Below, one piece after another: positions 46,546 through 56,158 of a DNA stretch of 64,000 nucleotides. Within the stretch, counting starts at the first letter, position 1. The number at the start of each line of letters is the position of its first letter. A program made the position numbers and the translations under genes. This stretch comes from Flavisolibacter tropicus (GTDB taxonomy: Bacteria; Bacteroidota; Bacteroidia; Chitinophagales; Chitinophagaceae). The DNA lies in NCBI RefSeq assembly GCF_001644645.1, contig NZ_CP011390.1:186001-250000 (forward strand), given 5' to 3'. Under the pieces are notes generated by a model. The model did no database searches, was not told the DNA's origin, and was given only the letters and a program-made list of their open reading frames with translations.

Positions 46546-47055
46546 ATGAAAAGAATACTTGTATTAATAATCTGTTTTGGCAGCTTTATGACGCTATGTG
46601 CCCAACCCGCTAAAGGGAAGAAAATCAGCGAAAACGCAGGAAGGAAAGTGTTAGGATTATTCCCGGCCCAAATGAATGGACAAGGTACAAATAGTGATAA
46701 GGATAAAGTATTTGGGCCACAAAGAAATATTGGTGTTACAGTACACCGGGATTACACAAAAGGGAGTAAAAAGATGACCCTAACGCTAATAAACGAATCG
46801 CCATCACTGGCAACGGTAAATAAACTTATTGCTCAAGCAGGTTCATCTACCAATGGCAAATACCAGGTGGTTGATGTAAATGGATATAAAGCCTTAATTC
46901 AAAGTGCAAACAGTGAAAGCAATAGTCTTTATTTAGAATTGCTTTTGCCGATAAAGTCTTCCCTTTTGGTATTAAAAGGAAATGATGTTACAAAAGACAA
47001 ATTAACGAATGAGGCAAGAAAAATAAACATCGCAAAAATCGCTGAGAACTTATAG
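46546..47055 (+). CDS. Small secreted protein of unknown function
   Basis: A 169-residue protein with a clear signal peptide (KRILVLIICFGSFMTLCAQ) and a mixed alpha/beta mature part. No domain was recognised. The segment IGVTVHRDYTKGSKKMTLTL and repeated short beta stretches suggest a small globular periplasmic or secreted domain. ATG at 46546 is chosen over the TTG three codons earlier. It stands alone between two terminator-like hairpins, so it is probably its own transcription unit. Confidence 0.7.
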   Translation: MKRILVLIICFGSFMTLCAQPAKGKKISENAGRKVLGLFPAQMNGQGTNSDKDKVFGPQRNIGVTVHRDYTKGSKKMTLTLINESPSLATVNKLIAQAGSSTNGKYQVVDVNGYKALIQSANSESNSLYLELLLPIKSSLLVLKGNDVTKDKLTNEARKINIAKIAENL

Positions 47056-47340
47056 TGTGAGTAAACTTGACAGATCAACATAGTGTCTTGTTTATTGTTG
47101 GATGGTAGACTTTAGAAAAACTACTAGCTGCTCTAAAGTCTATTCATTCAGAACAGATGGCATCCCATTATTCAGATAAATAGGTGGTGCTATCGAGTCG
47201 AATCAGCCATTTCCGTCTAATCATTTTTGATATCTACCTGCTTAAGTGGAAGTGGGGTATTGTATGTTTTTGCCTATAAGAAGACATACACAATACACTA
47301 TTGAAAAATTACTATTCGCCATTCACGAAATATTATTAAA

Positions 47341-48438
47341 ATGAAAACAGCTCTAATTACTGGTATTACCGGACAAGATGGTGCGTATCTCGCTGAATTA
47401 CTGTTAGAAAAAGGATATTTAGTTCATGGCATAAAACGTCGCTCATCACTGATAAATACTAATCGAATCGATCACTTGTACCAGGATCCACATGAACGTA
47501 ATGTTCGTTTTAAGCTGCATTATGGCGATATGACAGATAGTACCAACTTAATCCGGATTATTCAGGAAACGCAGCCCGACGAGATCTATAACCTGGCGGC
47601 AATGAGTCATGTTAAGGTGAGTTTTGATACACCAGAATATACTGCAAATGCTGATGGTATAGGTACACTGCGATTGCTTGAGGCCATTCGCATACTAAAA
47701 CTGGAAAAGAAAACCAAAATTTATCAGGCGTCTACTTCAGAGCTTTATGGTTTAGTGCAGGAAGTGCCCCAACGCGAAACGACACCATTTTACCCTCGAT
47801 CTCCATATGCAGTGGCTAAACTTTATGCCTACTGGATTACTCGAAATTACAGAGAGGCTTATGGATTATTTGCCTGTAATGGCATCTTATTCAACCATGA
47901 AAGCCCCTTGCGTGGCGAAACCTTTGTTACACGAAAGATCACGCGGGCGGTAGCAGCAATTGCATTGAGATTACAGGACTGCTTATTCTTAGGAAATTTG
48001 GATGCACTGCGCGACTGGGGGCATGCTAAAGATTATGTGGAAGCCATGTGGCGGATCCTTCAACAAGATACGCCCGATGATTTTGTAATAGCTACAGGGA
48101 TTACTACAAGTGTAAGAGAGTTTGTAAGGATGGCATTTGCAGAAGCAGGTATAGTAGTAGAATTCAGAGGAGAGGGCGTAGATGAGGTTGGCTATGTGGT
48201 TGCCAATAATAACGACGAATATCAATTGGAGATCGGGAAGCAAGTAGTTGCTGTAGATCCTACGTATTTTAGGCCAACAGAAGTAGAACTCTTGATCGGT
48301 GATCCAACAAAGGCTAAGGAAAAATTAGGCTGGCAACCCCAATATGATTTGGAGGCTATAGTAAGGGAAATGGTAGAAGGTGATATAAGCTTATTTGCAA
48401 AGGATGGAACCATTCATTTAAGTGATATGTTATATTGA
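47341..48438 (+). CDS. gmd: GDP-mannose 4,6-dehydratase
   Basis: Cytoplasmic extended SDR of 365 residues that converts GDP-D-mannose to GDP-4-keto-6-deoxymannose, the precursor of GDP-fucose, GDP-rhamnose and GDP-perosamine. Seen: [20 protein letters not shown] (NADP-binding), [18 protein letters not shown] (substrate loop), [33 protein letters not shown], and the catalytic [10 protein letters not shown] (Tyr-x3-Lys). [20 protein letters not shown] is a Gmd signature. No GDP-fucose synthase or reductase follows, so the next step is encoded elsewhere or is the aminotransferase at 18793. A terminator follows. Confidence 0.96.
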   Translation: MKTALITGITGQDGAYLAELLLEKGYLVHGIKRRSSLINTNRIDHLYQDPHERNVRFKLHYGDMTDSTNLIRIIQETQPDEIYNLAAMSHVKVSFDTPEYTANADGIGTLRLLEAIRILKLEKKTKIYQASTSELYGLVQEVPQRETTPFYPRSPYAVAKLYAYWITRNYREAYGLFACNGILFNHESPLRGETFVTRKITRAVAAIALRLQDCLFLGNLDALRDWGHAKDYVEAMWRILQQDTPDDFVIATGITTSVREFVRMAFAEAGIVVEFRGEGVDEVGYVVANNNDEYQLEIGKQVVAVDPTYFRPTEVELLIGDPTKAKEKLGWQPQYDLEAIVREMVEGDISLFAKDGTIHLSDMLY

Positions 48439-48491
48439 AGTTCAATGTTATAAGATAAATAGATATTAGAATATAGAATCTAATAAAATGA

Positions 48492-48527
48492 CAAAAGGCT
48501 ACTTGTAAAAAGTAGCCTTTTGTTTTG
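48492..48527 (+). terminator. Intrinsic terminator after gmd
   Basis: A perfect 13-bp stem: CAAAAGGCTACTT at 48492-48504 and AAGTAGCCTTTTG at 48510-48522, with loop GTAAA and four T bases following. It starts 54 bp after the gmd stop. Confidence 0.88.
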
Positions 48528-48625
48528 ATATAACTTGATGAATGATCATTAGTTGAGCTTCGATGTCCAATAATAATTTCTGAGAAAATACAGGCGTTTA
48601 AATAATTAGTTTTAAAGAACAAATT

Positions 48626-48646
48626 CAATTGTTGGAATGACAATTG
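48626..48646. promoter_or_regulatory. Perfect 7-bp dyad upstream of the small 82-residue gene
   Basis: CAATTGT at 48626-48632 and ACAATTG at 48640-48646 are separated by 7 bases and end 46 bp before the start of the next gene. It could be an operator or a chance dyad in A+T-rich DNA. Confidence 0.3.
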
Positions 48647-48692
48647 TTATTTATTGTAATTAACTCGTTTGTTATAAGGGTAAAAGCATTTT

Positions 48693-48941
48693 ATGGACTC
48701 CCGAGAAACGCTACCTGTTAACGCCACTTTTATGAAGCACTTGGCAGAAGCTTATCAGGCTGGCAGTAAAGTTCATCTATTGGTTGATGATGAAGGATTG
48801 GTGAGAGCCGAGGGATTCATAAAAACAATAATTACCGATACAGCAAATTCGATTGTTGAATTAGAGGGTGGAATGAAAATAGAAGTAAGGAAGATCGTCG
48901 CTGTTAATGGGCTCTTTTTGCCGGAGTACGGCGAGTGCTAG
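48693..48941 (+). CDS. Small hypothetical protein, 82 residues, weakly Rof-like
   Basis: A cytoplasmic protein of unknown role, without signal peptide or membrane helix. After an N-terminal helix (ETLPVNATFMKHLAEAYQAG) come short beta strands: VHLLVDDEGLVRAEGFIKTI, then SIVELEGGMKIEVRKIVAVN. This helix-plus-small-barrel layout recalls Rof (Rho-binding inhibitor) and other Sm-like proteins, mainly in the strand pattern ending with a D/E-G-x-x-I-x-V-x-x-I-x-x-V-N-G motif. The likeness is only by eye and could be coincidental. It stands alone between the gmd terminator and a gene on the other strand. Confidence 0.62.
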   Translation: MDSRETLPVNATFMKHLAEAYQAGSKVHLLVDDEGLVRAEGFIKTIITDTANSIVELEGGMKIEVRKIVAVNGLFLPEYGEC

Positions 48942-49016
48942 AACACTTTGAATAATCTGAATAATTTTTAACAAGAAAGCCTTTAGCAAACTTTTACGAA
49001 GGGCAAGTATTATTGT

Positions 49017-49553
49017 TTAATTCGCGAAAGGATCGGCATCCATTTCCGCCTTATAAATTTTCTTTAGATGTTCAAATGCGTTCTTAAGCTTATTGAAGTT
49101 GGTTGCATCAGCTTGTAAAAAGGGAACTCTTATGGTATCGGTGCTTTCGTTCACAACTTCGCCGCCTGAGTAGCGAACAGATCGAATCCCAACTTTACCT
49201 GTCAAGTAAATAAATAAAATGCCAACGGGATCTGAACTGCTCTTAACTGGGACAATAGAAGAAATATAGGCAGGGTTAAACGAATATTTTGAATCATCGC
49301 TTTCCAGTTCAGAATCATCTGGTTTTCTAGTATAATTAACAACTACGATTGCTTCTTTTCCAGATGATACGCCAAAGGCATGATTGCTGAATACCATTTT
49401 TACATTCTTTGAGTCATGTTCAAGGTAGCGGTAATGGCCTTCTGCTTCTTTCATTTTCTTGTCGATATAAACTATTGTTTCTCTTTTGGAAAGCTGTGCT
49501 TGCCCTTGAAAGAAGGCTGTGAAAAGGAGTACGAAAAGAATAAGTTTTGGCAT
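49017..49553 (-). CDS. Secreted protein of unknown function, 178 residues
   Basis: It has a signal peptide (LILFVLLFTAFFQGQAQ) followed by a soluble domain with several beta strands and a C-terminal helix (NFNKLKNAFEHLKKIYKAE). The mature part begins with a possible helix, YIDKKMKEAEGHYRYLEHD. No known family was recognised. The gene is on the minus strand, convergent with the 82-residue gene and divergent from the M28 peptidase, so it has its own promoter in the interval 49554-49766. Confidence 0.72.
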   Translation of the reverse strand: MPKLILFVLLFTAFFQGQAQLSKRETIVYIDKKMKEAEGHYRYLEHDSKNVKMVFSNHAFGVSSGKEAIVVVNYTRKPDDSELESDDSKYSFNPAYISSIVPVKSSSDPVGILFIYLTGKVGIRSVRYSGGEVVNESTDTIRVPFLQADATNFNKLKNAFEHLKKIYKAEMDADPFAN

Positions 49554-49766
49554 CTTGTCTATTGTGGTTGCTAATATATAGATTATCTCAGTACTTGTTT
49601 CCTTAAGTTGCCTTTTTCTCCTGCTTCTTCTTGGCGCAAATGTCTTGTCGGAAAGCTTGGCTTGTATAAGATTTCATTTTATGTTTCATCTATTAAAAGT
49701 GCATTAGAAAGATTCAACGAAGACCCTCGTTAGCCAAGCCAAACAAATTATTGTTAAATTGCATCT

Positions 49767-51355
49767 ATGCAATACCGTACTAAAATGAATAAAACATTAC
49801 TCAGAAGATCTGCCGTTTTGCTTTTCTTCGGTTCCATTACTTGTAGTATTACAGCGCATGCACAGAATAAAGATTCTGTATTGGTGCAACAAATTGTAAA
49901 AGAAGCAACAGAGAACTCTCAATTACAATCCTTAGGACACCAATTAGTGGATTTGATTGGTCCTCGCTTAGTAGGTACACCGCAAATGCAACAGGCAAAC
50001 GATTGGGCTGTAAAGACTTATGAGAACTGGGGTATTTCGGCACGAAATGAAAAATGGGGTGAGTGGCGTGGATGGGAAAGAGGCATCACGCATATTGATT
50101 TAATATCTCCTCGTGTGAGAACATTGGAAGGTATGCAGTTAGCCTGGAGCCCTTCTACTAATGGAAAAACAGTAACTGCTGAAACCATTATTCTACCAGA
50201 TGTGGCAGACTCAATTGCTTTTAAGCAATGGTTGCCTTCCGTTAAAGGCAAGTTTGTACTGATCTCTATGGAGCAACCTTCTGGTCGCCCGGATTACAAC
50301 TGGGAGGAGTTTGCCACAAAGGAATCCTTTGAAAAAATGAAAAAGGAGAGAGAGGCGCAAACTGAGGCCTGGCGCAAGCGTATTAGTAAAACTGGTTTGA
50401 CTGCCAAAACATTGGCGCTGGCGTTGGAGAATGCTGGTGCGGTGGGTATCATTCAATCCCAATGGAGCAGCGGCTTTGGAGCTAACAAAATCTTTGGTGC
50501 TAATACCAAAAAGGTACCAACACTTGATATTTCATTAGAGGATTACGGTTTGTTATATCGCCTAACTGAATCTGGTCAAAAGCCTAAATTAAGTGTGCGC
50601 GCAGACTCTAAAGAGAGAGGCGTGGTTCCAACCTTTAATACTGTGGCTGAAATACGCGGATCAGAAAAGCCAAACGAATATGTTATGCTTTCTGCCCACT
50701 TTGATAGCTGGGATGGCGGCGGCGGCGCCACCGACAATGGTACTGGAACCCTAGTGATGATGGAGGCCATGCGTATTCTTAAAAAGTATATCCTAATCCT
50801 AAGCGTACCATCCTGGTGGGCCATTGGGGTAGTGAAGAGCAAGGATTGAACGGTTCAAGGGCTTTTGTTGAAGATCATCCAGAGATCGTTCAAAACCTGC
50901 AGGCGCTTTTCAATCAGGATAATGGAACAGGCCGTGTTGTAAATATATCAGGCCAAGGTTTTTTACATTCTTACGAATTTATAAATCGATGGTTAACTAA
51001 AGTTCCTGCCGATATCAAAGGCCAAATACAAACATCTTTCCCAGGTACCCCTGGTGCAGGTGGTTCTGACTTTGCTTCGTTTGTAGCAGCCGGGGCGCCT
51101 GGTTTCTCATTAAGTTCTAACAGCTGGCTATATGGTAATTATACCTGGCATACCAACCGCGACACCTACGATAAAATCGTTTGGGATGATGTACGTAGTA
51201 ATGCCATTTTAACAGCTATACTAGTATATATGGCTTGTGAAGACACGCAGAAGATGCCAAGAGAGAAAAGTGTATTATCTGTTAATCCTAGAACTGGGCA
51301 ACCCGCAACCTGGCCAGAGCAACGTAAAGCAACACGTAAAGGTGGCTTAGACTAA
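49767..51355 (+). pseudogene. M28-family metallopeptidase disrupted by a single-base frameshift
   Basis: A secreted zinc aminopeptidase-like gene. The N-terminal part has a signal peptide (second Met at 49785, KTLLRRSAVLLFFGSITCS, cleaved near HAQ), a PA-type insert region, and the first metal ligands in LSAHFDSWDGGGGATDNGTG. The second part, in another frame, has the catalytic Glu pair in GHWGSEEQGLNGSRAF and the final metal ligand region YTWHTNRDTYDKI. At 50786-50790 (AGTATA) one base is missing: adding one restores KK-V-YPNPKRTILVGHWG. All active-site parts are present, so this is either a very recent inactivation or a sequencing error. Confidence 0.85.
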
Positions 51356-51402
51356 ATAGTATTATTAAATTTCTGATCTCAAATCTCAAACTCCATAATA
51401 TC

Positions 51403-51436
51403 GAAAACGCCGGAATCAACTGATTCTGGCGTTTTC
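51403..51436. terminator. Bidirectional terminator between convergent genes
   Basis: GAAAACGCCGGAATC at 51403-51417 pairs with GATTCTGGCGTTTTC at 51422-51436, a 15-bp stem with one G-U pair and loop AACT. It lies between the peptidase gene (+) and the cytochrome peroxidase gene (-), so it can serve both. Confidence 0.88.
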
Positions 51437-51480
51437 ATTTGTATTCATGAAGTATTTAGTTTTTATTAATGATCATGCCA

Positions 51481-52782
51481 TTATAATGATTTTAAGTATT
51501 GAACCAGGTCCTTTTTTTCCTGGTTTGATAAGTTGAGCTTAAAGTGATCATCGTAATGGTTAACCACATCTGCCAGGTTGGCAAATCGACCATCATGGTA
51601 ATAGCCGCCTTTTTCTTTGGCAAATAATCCTCCTAAAGGCATTGTACGGTACTTGCCGGTAGGAGATCGCATGGCTTCAAAATCATCAATCCCCAATTCT
51701 GAACCACTGTGCAACATATTGTCAGCATACAATGGTAGCTTGTGGCAGGATGCACATTTAGCTTTTGTAAGAAATAAGGACTTCCCTTTTACAGCGGCAG
51801 AATGATCGTAGTAGCTAGAAGGTGGCTTAGGAGCGTCTATTGAGTGTTGATATGCCCGCAATGCTGGAAGTTTTGAAGTGATCAGATCAGGTGAATTGAA
51901 GACACTGTAAAAACGATTCTCTACTGCTATAGGATACTTTGCAGGATTATTCAGGCGTGGGTCTACAAATGTTCCTTTACCATGCATTTCCAGGTTGCCA
52001 ACAAAGGCATTCCAATAGGATATATCGCCCCAGCCAGTATAGGTGGTTAGGTCTATATCTTTCAGTCCAAAAGCCGCGGGAATTAAGTTGGCAGCAACTT
52101 TTCCATCAGGCCGGAGAGCCTTGCCATCCATAAATAATACAGCTGCAAATTTACCCGGACCCCATTGGCTTAATACCTGCCGAAGCGTAGTTTCATCTAC
52201 ATGCAACAAATTGGCAATGGGGATGGCATTGTCGGTAAGTGAAATAATACCACCTACATTCAAATCACGGTTGGGCCAGCCATCTAACCTTTTGCCAATA
52301 CCAGGAGCAAAGGAATTGTCAACTGTAGAATGACAGGAAGCACAGGTGATGCCAATTGATTTTAAATCACCCTTTTGGTCAAAATTACCTTTTATACCTA
52401 CTACCGCATTGAGCTTTAAAAGTGCTAACGTGGTGGCGGGATCAGTAAGTTTAAGGGCACCTGAAGTAATGCCGGCTACTACGTCTGGTGGTAGCGCTTC
52501 TGCATCTACCTTCAATCCAACAGCCAATGCTGTATTTGGGCTAACACCTGGACCATAGCCTCCATTGTCTTTACCTGCAATGGCTTTGTCTAAGTGAAGC
52601 AACCCGCTCCAAAAGTCTTCATCACCAAACGTATCGAACCGAAAGATCTGCTTGCCCTGTTGCACAAGACTTGGATTATTATCCGTGTGATGATCTATCC
52701 GGTCCTCGATCTTGGAACATTGAAACATACCAACGCTGAGAATTAGAAAGGTAATGATCAATACTTGCTTCCTGTATTTCAT
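51481..52782 (-). CDS. Di-haem cytochrome c peroxidase-family protein
   Basis: A 433-residue exported protein. An N-terminal hydrophobic segment ends at a Cys (VGMFQC), a weak lipobox, so it may be a lipoprotein. Two c-type haem sites are seen, C147-A-S-C-H151 (GITCASCHSTVDNS) and C343-A-S-C-H347 (AKCASCHKLPLY). The C-terminal MPLGGLFAKEKGGYYHDGRF and NLADVVNHYDDHF match the CCP/MauG-like family, which reduces peroxide or oxidises partners in the periplasm. It is longer than classical bacterial CcpA (~330 residues), with extra sequence around the first haem. It is a single gene on the minus strand. Confidence 0.9.
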   Translation of the reverse strand: MKYRKQVLIITFLILSVGMFQCSKIEDRIDHHTDNNPSLVQQGKQIFRFDTFGDEDFWSGLLHLDKAIAGKDNGGYGPGVSPNTALAVGLKVDAEALPPDVVAGITSGALKLTDPATTLALLKLNAVVGIKGNFDQKGDLKSIGITCASCHSTVDNSFAPGIGKRLDGWPNRDLNVGGIISLTDNAIPIANLLHVDETTLRQVLSQWGPGKFAAVLFMDGKALRPDGKVAANLIPAAFGLKDIDLTTYTGWGDISYWNAFVGNLEMHGKGTFVDPRLNNPAKYPIAVENRFYSVFNSPDLITSKLPALRAYQHSIDAPKPPSSYYDHSAAVKGKSLFLTKAKCASCHKLPLYADNMLHSGSELGIDDFEAMRSPTGKYRTMPLGGLFAKEKGGYYHDGRFANLADVVNHYDDHFKLNLSNQEKKDLVQYLKSL

Positions 52783-53630
52783 GATAAATGAGTTTAGCGG
52801 TAAATACTGGTTCGGCGGTGATCTTATAATTATATGAGAAACAGTAAGGTGGTAGTTTTGTAATAGAGTAATTGAAATGGAATAAGGTTACAAAATGGAA
52901 AAGAAAAAAAGTGCTTCCATTTCTCTGCATAGCTTAGCTGTATTAAGTGAAACCCGTGTTGTATTAGGTAATTCTGTGAGGCCTCTAAAGTCAATAGCAC
53001 AAAATGAAGGTTTATACTTTCTCGCGTGTCGTTATGCTTGAAAAAGACTGTAGGTTTATTACTACTTTTTATTTGTTTTAATGCCAATATTTAATCACTT
53101 AACTCGCCTCTCTTCCCTGAAAATTTTAATGCAGTATAGTAAAATTAAGAAAGAGCGTTCTGGTAGTTTTTAGTGGACGGTCTTGCTGAGGTTTGAGGAT
53201 AAAACTGAATTGTCTAATTTATATTTCGATTTCAATTGTGCTTTAATGCACATCTCTTTACTTATTTAAACTAGGCTTGTTTTGCAACAAGTGTATAAAA
53301 AAGATCCTGTGAAAAAAGGTATTGTCTTTGAGGAAAATACCACACATAATAAAGATGAAAACGATTGTAAAATTTGATGATTCCTTAAAAAAACTTGCTT
53401 TAGAATGGCATTTGTATTGCATAGTTTTTTATAGCTTACTCATGGAAAACAGAAAGTTGACAAGTACTCATTTTTATCTTGCTATTATACTTTATTAAAT
53501 CGCTTTATCAAGGAAAACAATAACTGCCGTAGGCTAACCTCTATCCGCAAACGAACCATAGAGCTATGTTGGAAAATTAATAGGCGAACCAGCTTTTGGC
53601 TATTATAAATAGAAGCAAAAATTTCTAATC
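52783..53630. other. Intergenic region of ~850 bp
   Basis: Strongly A+T-rich interval between the start of the cytochrome peroxidase gene (-) and a lipoprotein gene (+). Minus-strand open frames of 83 and 85 codons occur but have no coding character. It must hold two divergent promoters. No RNA gene, repeat or hairpin of note was recognised. Confidence 0.4.
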
Positions 53631-54083
53631 ATGAAGCCACAACCACCTCTACTTGCTTTAATAGCATTCCTGTTCCTTACTGCCTGCCATAAAGACGATC
53701 TCCAATTCATTTACAGTAGAGACGGCATTTATGGTGCCAATGAAGTATTTGTAATCCCCACAGGAGAGGCCGCTAAAATTTTGGGGAAATGGATGGTAAA
53801 CAGCATCACTGTTAAGCACAAAATATCAACCTTTGTTCAAACGAATAACTATGTAGGTAGGCCCGTGGATTATATAGACTTTCGCACCGATGGAAAAGTG
53901 TATACGTTTACACTTAATAATAGCGATACATCAAAATACTTCGTACGCAGCGAAAAGGAAATAACTATTGACACAGACCCCGCTACTGTAAAACTCTTAA
54001 CAGCTAACAAGCTGGTGCTCTACTCTTATGATGAAGTAGGTTCGCTTGGTTTTACAGAAGTAACCTATGATCTGAGAAAATAA
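53631..54083 (+). CDS. Small lipoprotein, lipocalin-like
   Basis: A 150-residue predicted lipoprotein. The signal sequence ends in LFLTAC with Cys19. The mature part is rich in short beta strands (KILGKWMVNSITVKHKIS, VDYIDFRTDGKVYTFTL, ITIDTDPATVKLLTANKLVL), resembling the lipocalin-like small lipoproteins common in Bacteroidota (G-x-W near the start, then D-F-r-x-D-G-k). The function is unknown. It is convergent with the alpha/beta hydrolase gene. Confidence 0.72.
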   Translation: MKPQPPLLALIAFLFLTACHKDDLQFIYSRDGIYGANEVFVIPTGEAAKILGKWMVNSITVKHKISTFVQTNNYVGRPVDYIDFRTDGKVYTFTLNNSDTSKYFVRSEKEITIDTDPATVKLLTANKLVLYSYDEVGSLGFTEVTYDLRK

Positions 54084-54171
54084 GGTAGGATTGCTAAGTT
54101 GAAGTTTTGTAAGAGCCGTGCCTTCTTCTGGTAATTGTAATAAAGTGAGACACGACTCTGAAAAGACCGTT

Positions 54172-55098
54172 TTATTGTTGTACTTCTTTTAAGAAGTTGG
54201 TAATACTTTTATTCAACAAATCAGGTTGCTCAATTGGTGGCAAATGCCCGCAACTGTCCAACATTAACAGCTTAGCATGAATTAAATCTGGAATTTCTTT
54301 ATCAAGCGTTAGCGTCTTGTCTTGTTTGCCCCAAACCAACAATACTGGTTTTTTAATGTTTCCCAATTTTACATATGAAGGCTTTGGATCTACAGCTATA
54401 AAGTTTCGCAGAGTAGAAAGGATAGCCGTATTGAACCCTTTGTATTGCATCTGTTCTTCAAAGTTTTCTTTATAGTTAGCTGGAATAGTGGCAGGATTTA
54501 GGAAATCGCTCGTTTGGTCGTTCGTTAAGCTTGGAACAAACCAAACCTTGTTGAGGTAGGCACCCAGGTAAGGCGTTTTTAATACACTGATATCACTGGG
54601 CTGGTTGAACGGGTCAATTAATACAACTTTATTGATCCGGTCAGGAAAGTTAGCTGCATAACCTGTTGCAATTGCGCCTCCCATAGAAAGTCCGGCAATA
54701 TTTATAGGACCTTGAATGTGCAAAGCATCTAACAGATCATTGATTTGTTGATGATAAAAGTCGGCATTGTAATCGGCTTCCGGGCGATCAGAAAATCCTC
54801 TTCCAAAAGCATCATAACGTATAACACGAAAACCTGAATCAGCCAGCGCCTGGAAGTTACGATCCCAGATATAGGAGGGTACAGAGAAGCCATGTATTAA
54901 CAGGAGTACAGGTCCGTTAGCCGGGCCAGCCATTTCATAATGGGTTACACCCTGTGGCAGTTTTACAAAGCTGCCTTTCATTCCTTTACGGGTTTGATCA
55001 TTTAAGGATAATTGCTCCTTAGAGCGTGCAAACGGCAGTATCACCAGGACTGCTACTAAAAGAACAAGAAATGTGTAAAGAATTGTTTTAAGTTTCAT
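54172..55098 (-). CDS. Alpha/beta hydrolase, membrane-anchored or exported
   Basis: A 308-residue hydrolase. The N-terminal segment LKTILYTFLVLLVAVLVILP is a signal anchor or uncleaved signal. The fold is seen in order: oxyanion region LLLIHGFSVPSYIWDR, nucleophile elbow NIAGLSMGGAIATGYA (Ser), Asp in VLLVWGKQDKTLTL and His in LDSCGHLPPIEQP. These form a complete catalytic triad. It resembles the broad family of 2-hydroxymuconate/haloperoxidase-like hydrolases; the substrate is unknown. ATG at 55098 is preferred, because a longer form from 55170 would add 24 residues unlike a signal sequence. Confidence 0.9.
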   Translation of the reverse strand: MKLKTILYTFLVLLVAVLVILPFARSKEQLSLNDQTRKGMKGSFVKLPQGVTHYEMAGPANGPVLLLIHGFSVPSYIWDRNFQALADSGFRVIRYDAFGRGFSDRPEADYNADFYHQQINDLLDALHIQGPINIAGLSMGGAIATGYAANFPDRINKVVLIDPFNQPSDISVLKTPYLGAYLNKVWFVPSLTNDQTSDFLNPATIPANYKENFEEQMQYKGFNTAILSTLRNFIAVDPKPSYVKLGNIKKPVLLVWGKQDKTLTLDKEIPDLIHAKLLMLDSCGHLPPIEQPDLLNKSITNFLKEVQQ

Positions 55099-55170
55099 GG
55101 TACGAATGATAATCTTTGAGAGGGAAAAGTATGCAAAATACGATAGTGAAACAATTTTAAAGGTCGTCAC

Positions 55171-55530
55171 TAAAAGTTGATAGAGTACCCTAGTGTTCGA
55201 ATGTTTTAGTAAAGTACAACCATCAGACCTAGAAACGAGTTCAGGTTGACAAAAGCAAGAGGCGTTAAGAATAGCAGTTTGGTTGAGAACGAAGGCGTTT
55301 ACCAGAAACCAGAAACATGCAATCTGAAATATTCAAATCAGAAATCAGGCATACCACATCAGCCATTTCCTCTGTGTCCCTTCGTGCCTCTTTGCCTCTG
55401 GAGTTCAAGAAGCCTGAGCGCTCCCCTTTAGGGGCTGGTGGCGTGCTGAGCTTCAACTGTAGCCACTTTTAATTAACACACCTTTCTAAAAGAATAGTTG
55501 CATTCCGGGATAAAACGTTGTTACTTTTAC
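55171..55530. other. Intergenic region with low-complexity, repeat-like sequence
   Basis: No gene is supported between the hydrolase and the TetR operator. Within 55300-55420 the DNA is made of degenerate short repeats (stretches such as AGAAACCAGAAAC and AAATCAGAAATCAGG, then a run of CTCTGTGTCCCTTCGTGCC type). These recall decayed repetitive intergenic sequence often seen in Bacteroidota genomes. Open frames across it on both strands are not coding-like. Confidence 0.4.
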
Positions 55531-55541
55531 GAACAGTGTTC
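55531..55541. promoter_or_regulatory. Palindrome GAACAGTGTTC, likely TetR operator
   Basis: A perfect 5-1-5 palindrome 14 bp upstream of the TetR start codon. Its position fits autoregulation by the TetR protein. No second copy was found before the efflux genes at 56477. The operator role is inference. Confidence 0.5.
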
Positions 55542-55555
55542 TATAAAATAACGGT

Positions 55556-56158
55556 ATGGGAATAACGGAGCGCCGATTGAAACAAAAAGAAGAGCTGAGA
55601 TCCCGCATTCTTGCTACTGCCTGGCAAATGGTTAAGGAGGATGGATGGCAATCGCTGTCAATCCGAAAGATCGCTGACGCCATAGAGTACAGCGTCTCTG
55701 TTATTTATGAACACTTTGAGAACAAAGAAGCCATTTTGCAGGAATTTGGAAAAGAGGGCTTTGAATTGTTGGCAAAAAAGGTTCACCAGGCCAAAGCCAA
55801 ATTTGAAGACCCTGCTGAACAATTGAAAGCCATAGCGCTTGCTTACTGGAACTTTGCTTCTAAAAATAAAGAATACTACCAGTTGATGTTTGGACTCGGT
55901 ATACCGAGTTGTGAGTTGGAAAAATGTCTGCCCGAAAGAACCAACTTGCGAGAAGCAGTAATAGCACCCATTACAGAGCTGATGCAAAGAAGTAAAAAGC
56001 AGGCAAATGCCGATCCCTGTCTAAAATACTATACTTTCTGGTCCGTACTCCATGGACTCAACTCCATTAAAATGATGGATGATACCAGCGTGTCAAATGA
56101 GATAAACAAGTTGGTAATGGAAGACGCTATTGCAGGGTTTATAAAGAACCTGAGCTGA
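55556..56158 (+). CDS. TetR-family transcriptional regulator of the adjacent RND efflux genes
   Basis: A 200-residue repressor-type protein. The N-terminal HTH is seen in RSRILATAWQMVKEDGWQSL and SIRKIADAIEYSVSVIYEHF, followed by ENKEAILQEFGKEGFELL, all typical of TetR. The C-terminal ligand-binding part (~75-195) includes AYWNFASKNKEYYQLMFGL, resembling the WHG/TetR_C_13-like group. It lies 318 bp upstream of, and on the same strand as, a complete efflux operon, so control of that pump is likely. A palindrome just ahead of its start may be the operator. Confidence 0.92.
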   Translation: MGITERRLKQKEELRSRILATAWQMVKEDGWQSLSIRKIADAIEYSVSVIYEHFENKEAILQEFGKEGFELLAKKVHQAKAKFEDPAEQLKAIALAYWNFASKNKEYYQLMFGLGIPSCELEKCLPERTNLREAVIAPITELMQRSKKQANADPCLKYYTFWSVLHGLNSIKMMDDTSVSNEINKLVMEDAIAGFIKNLS

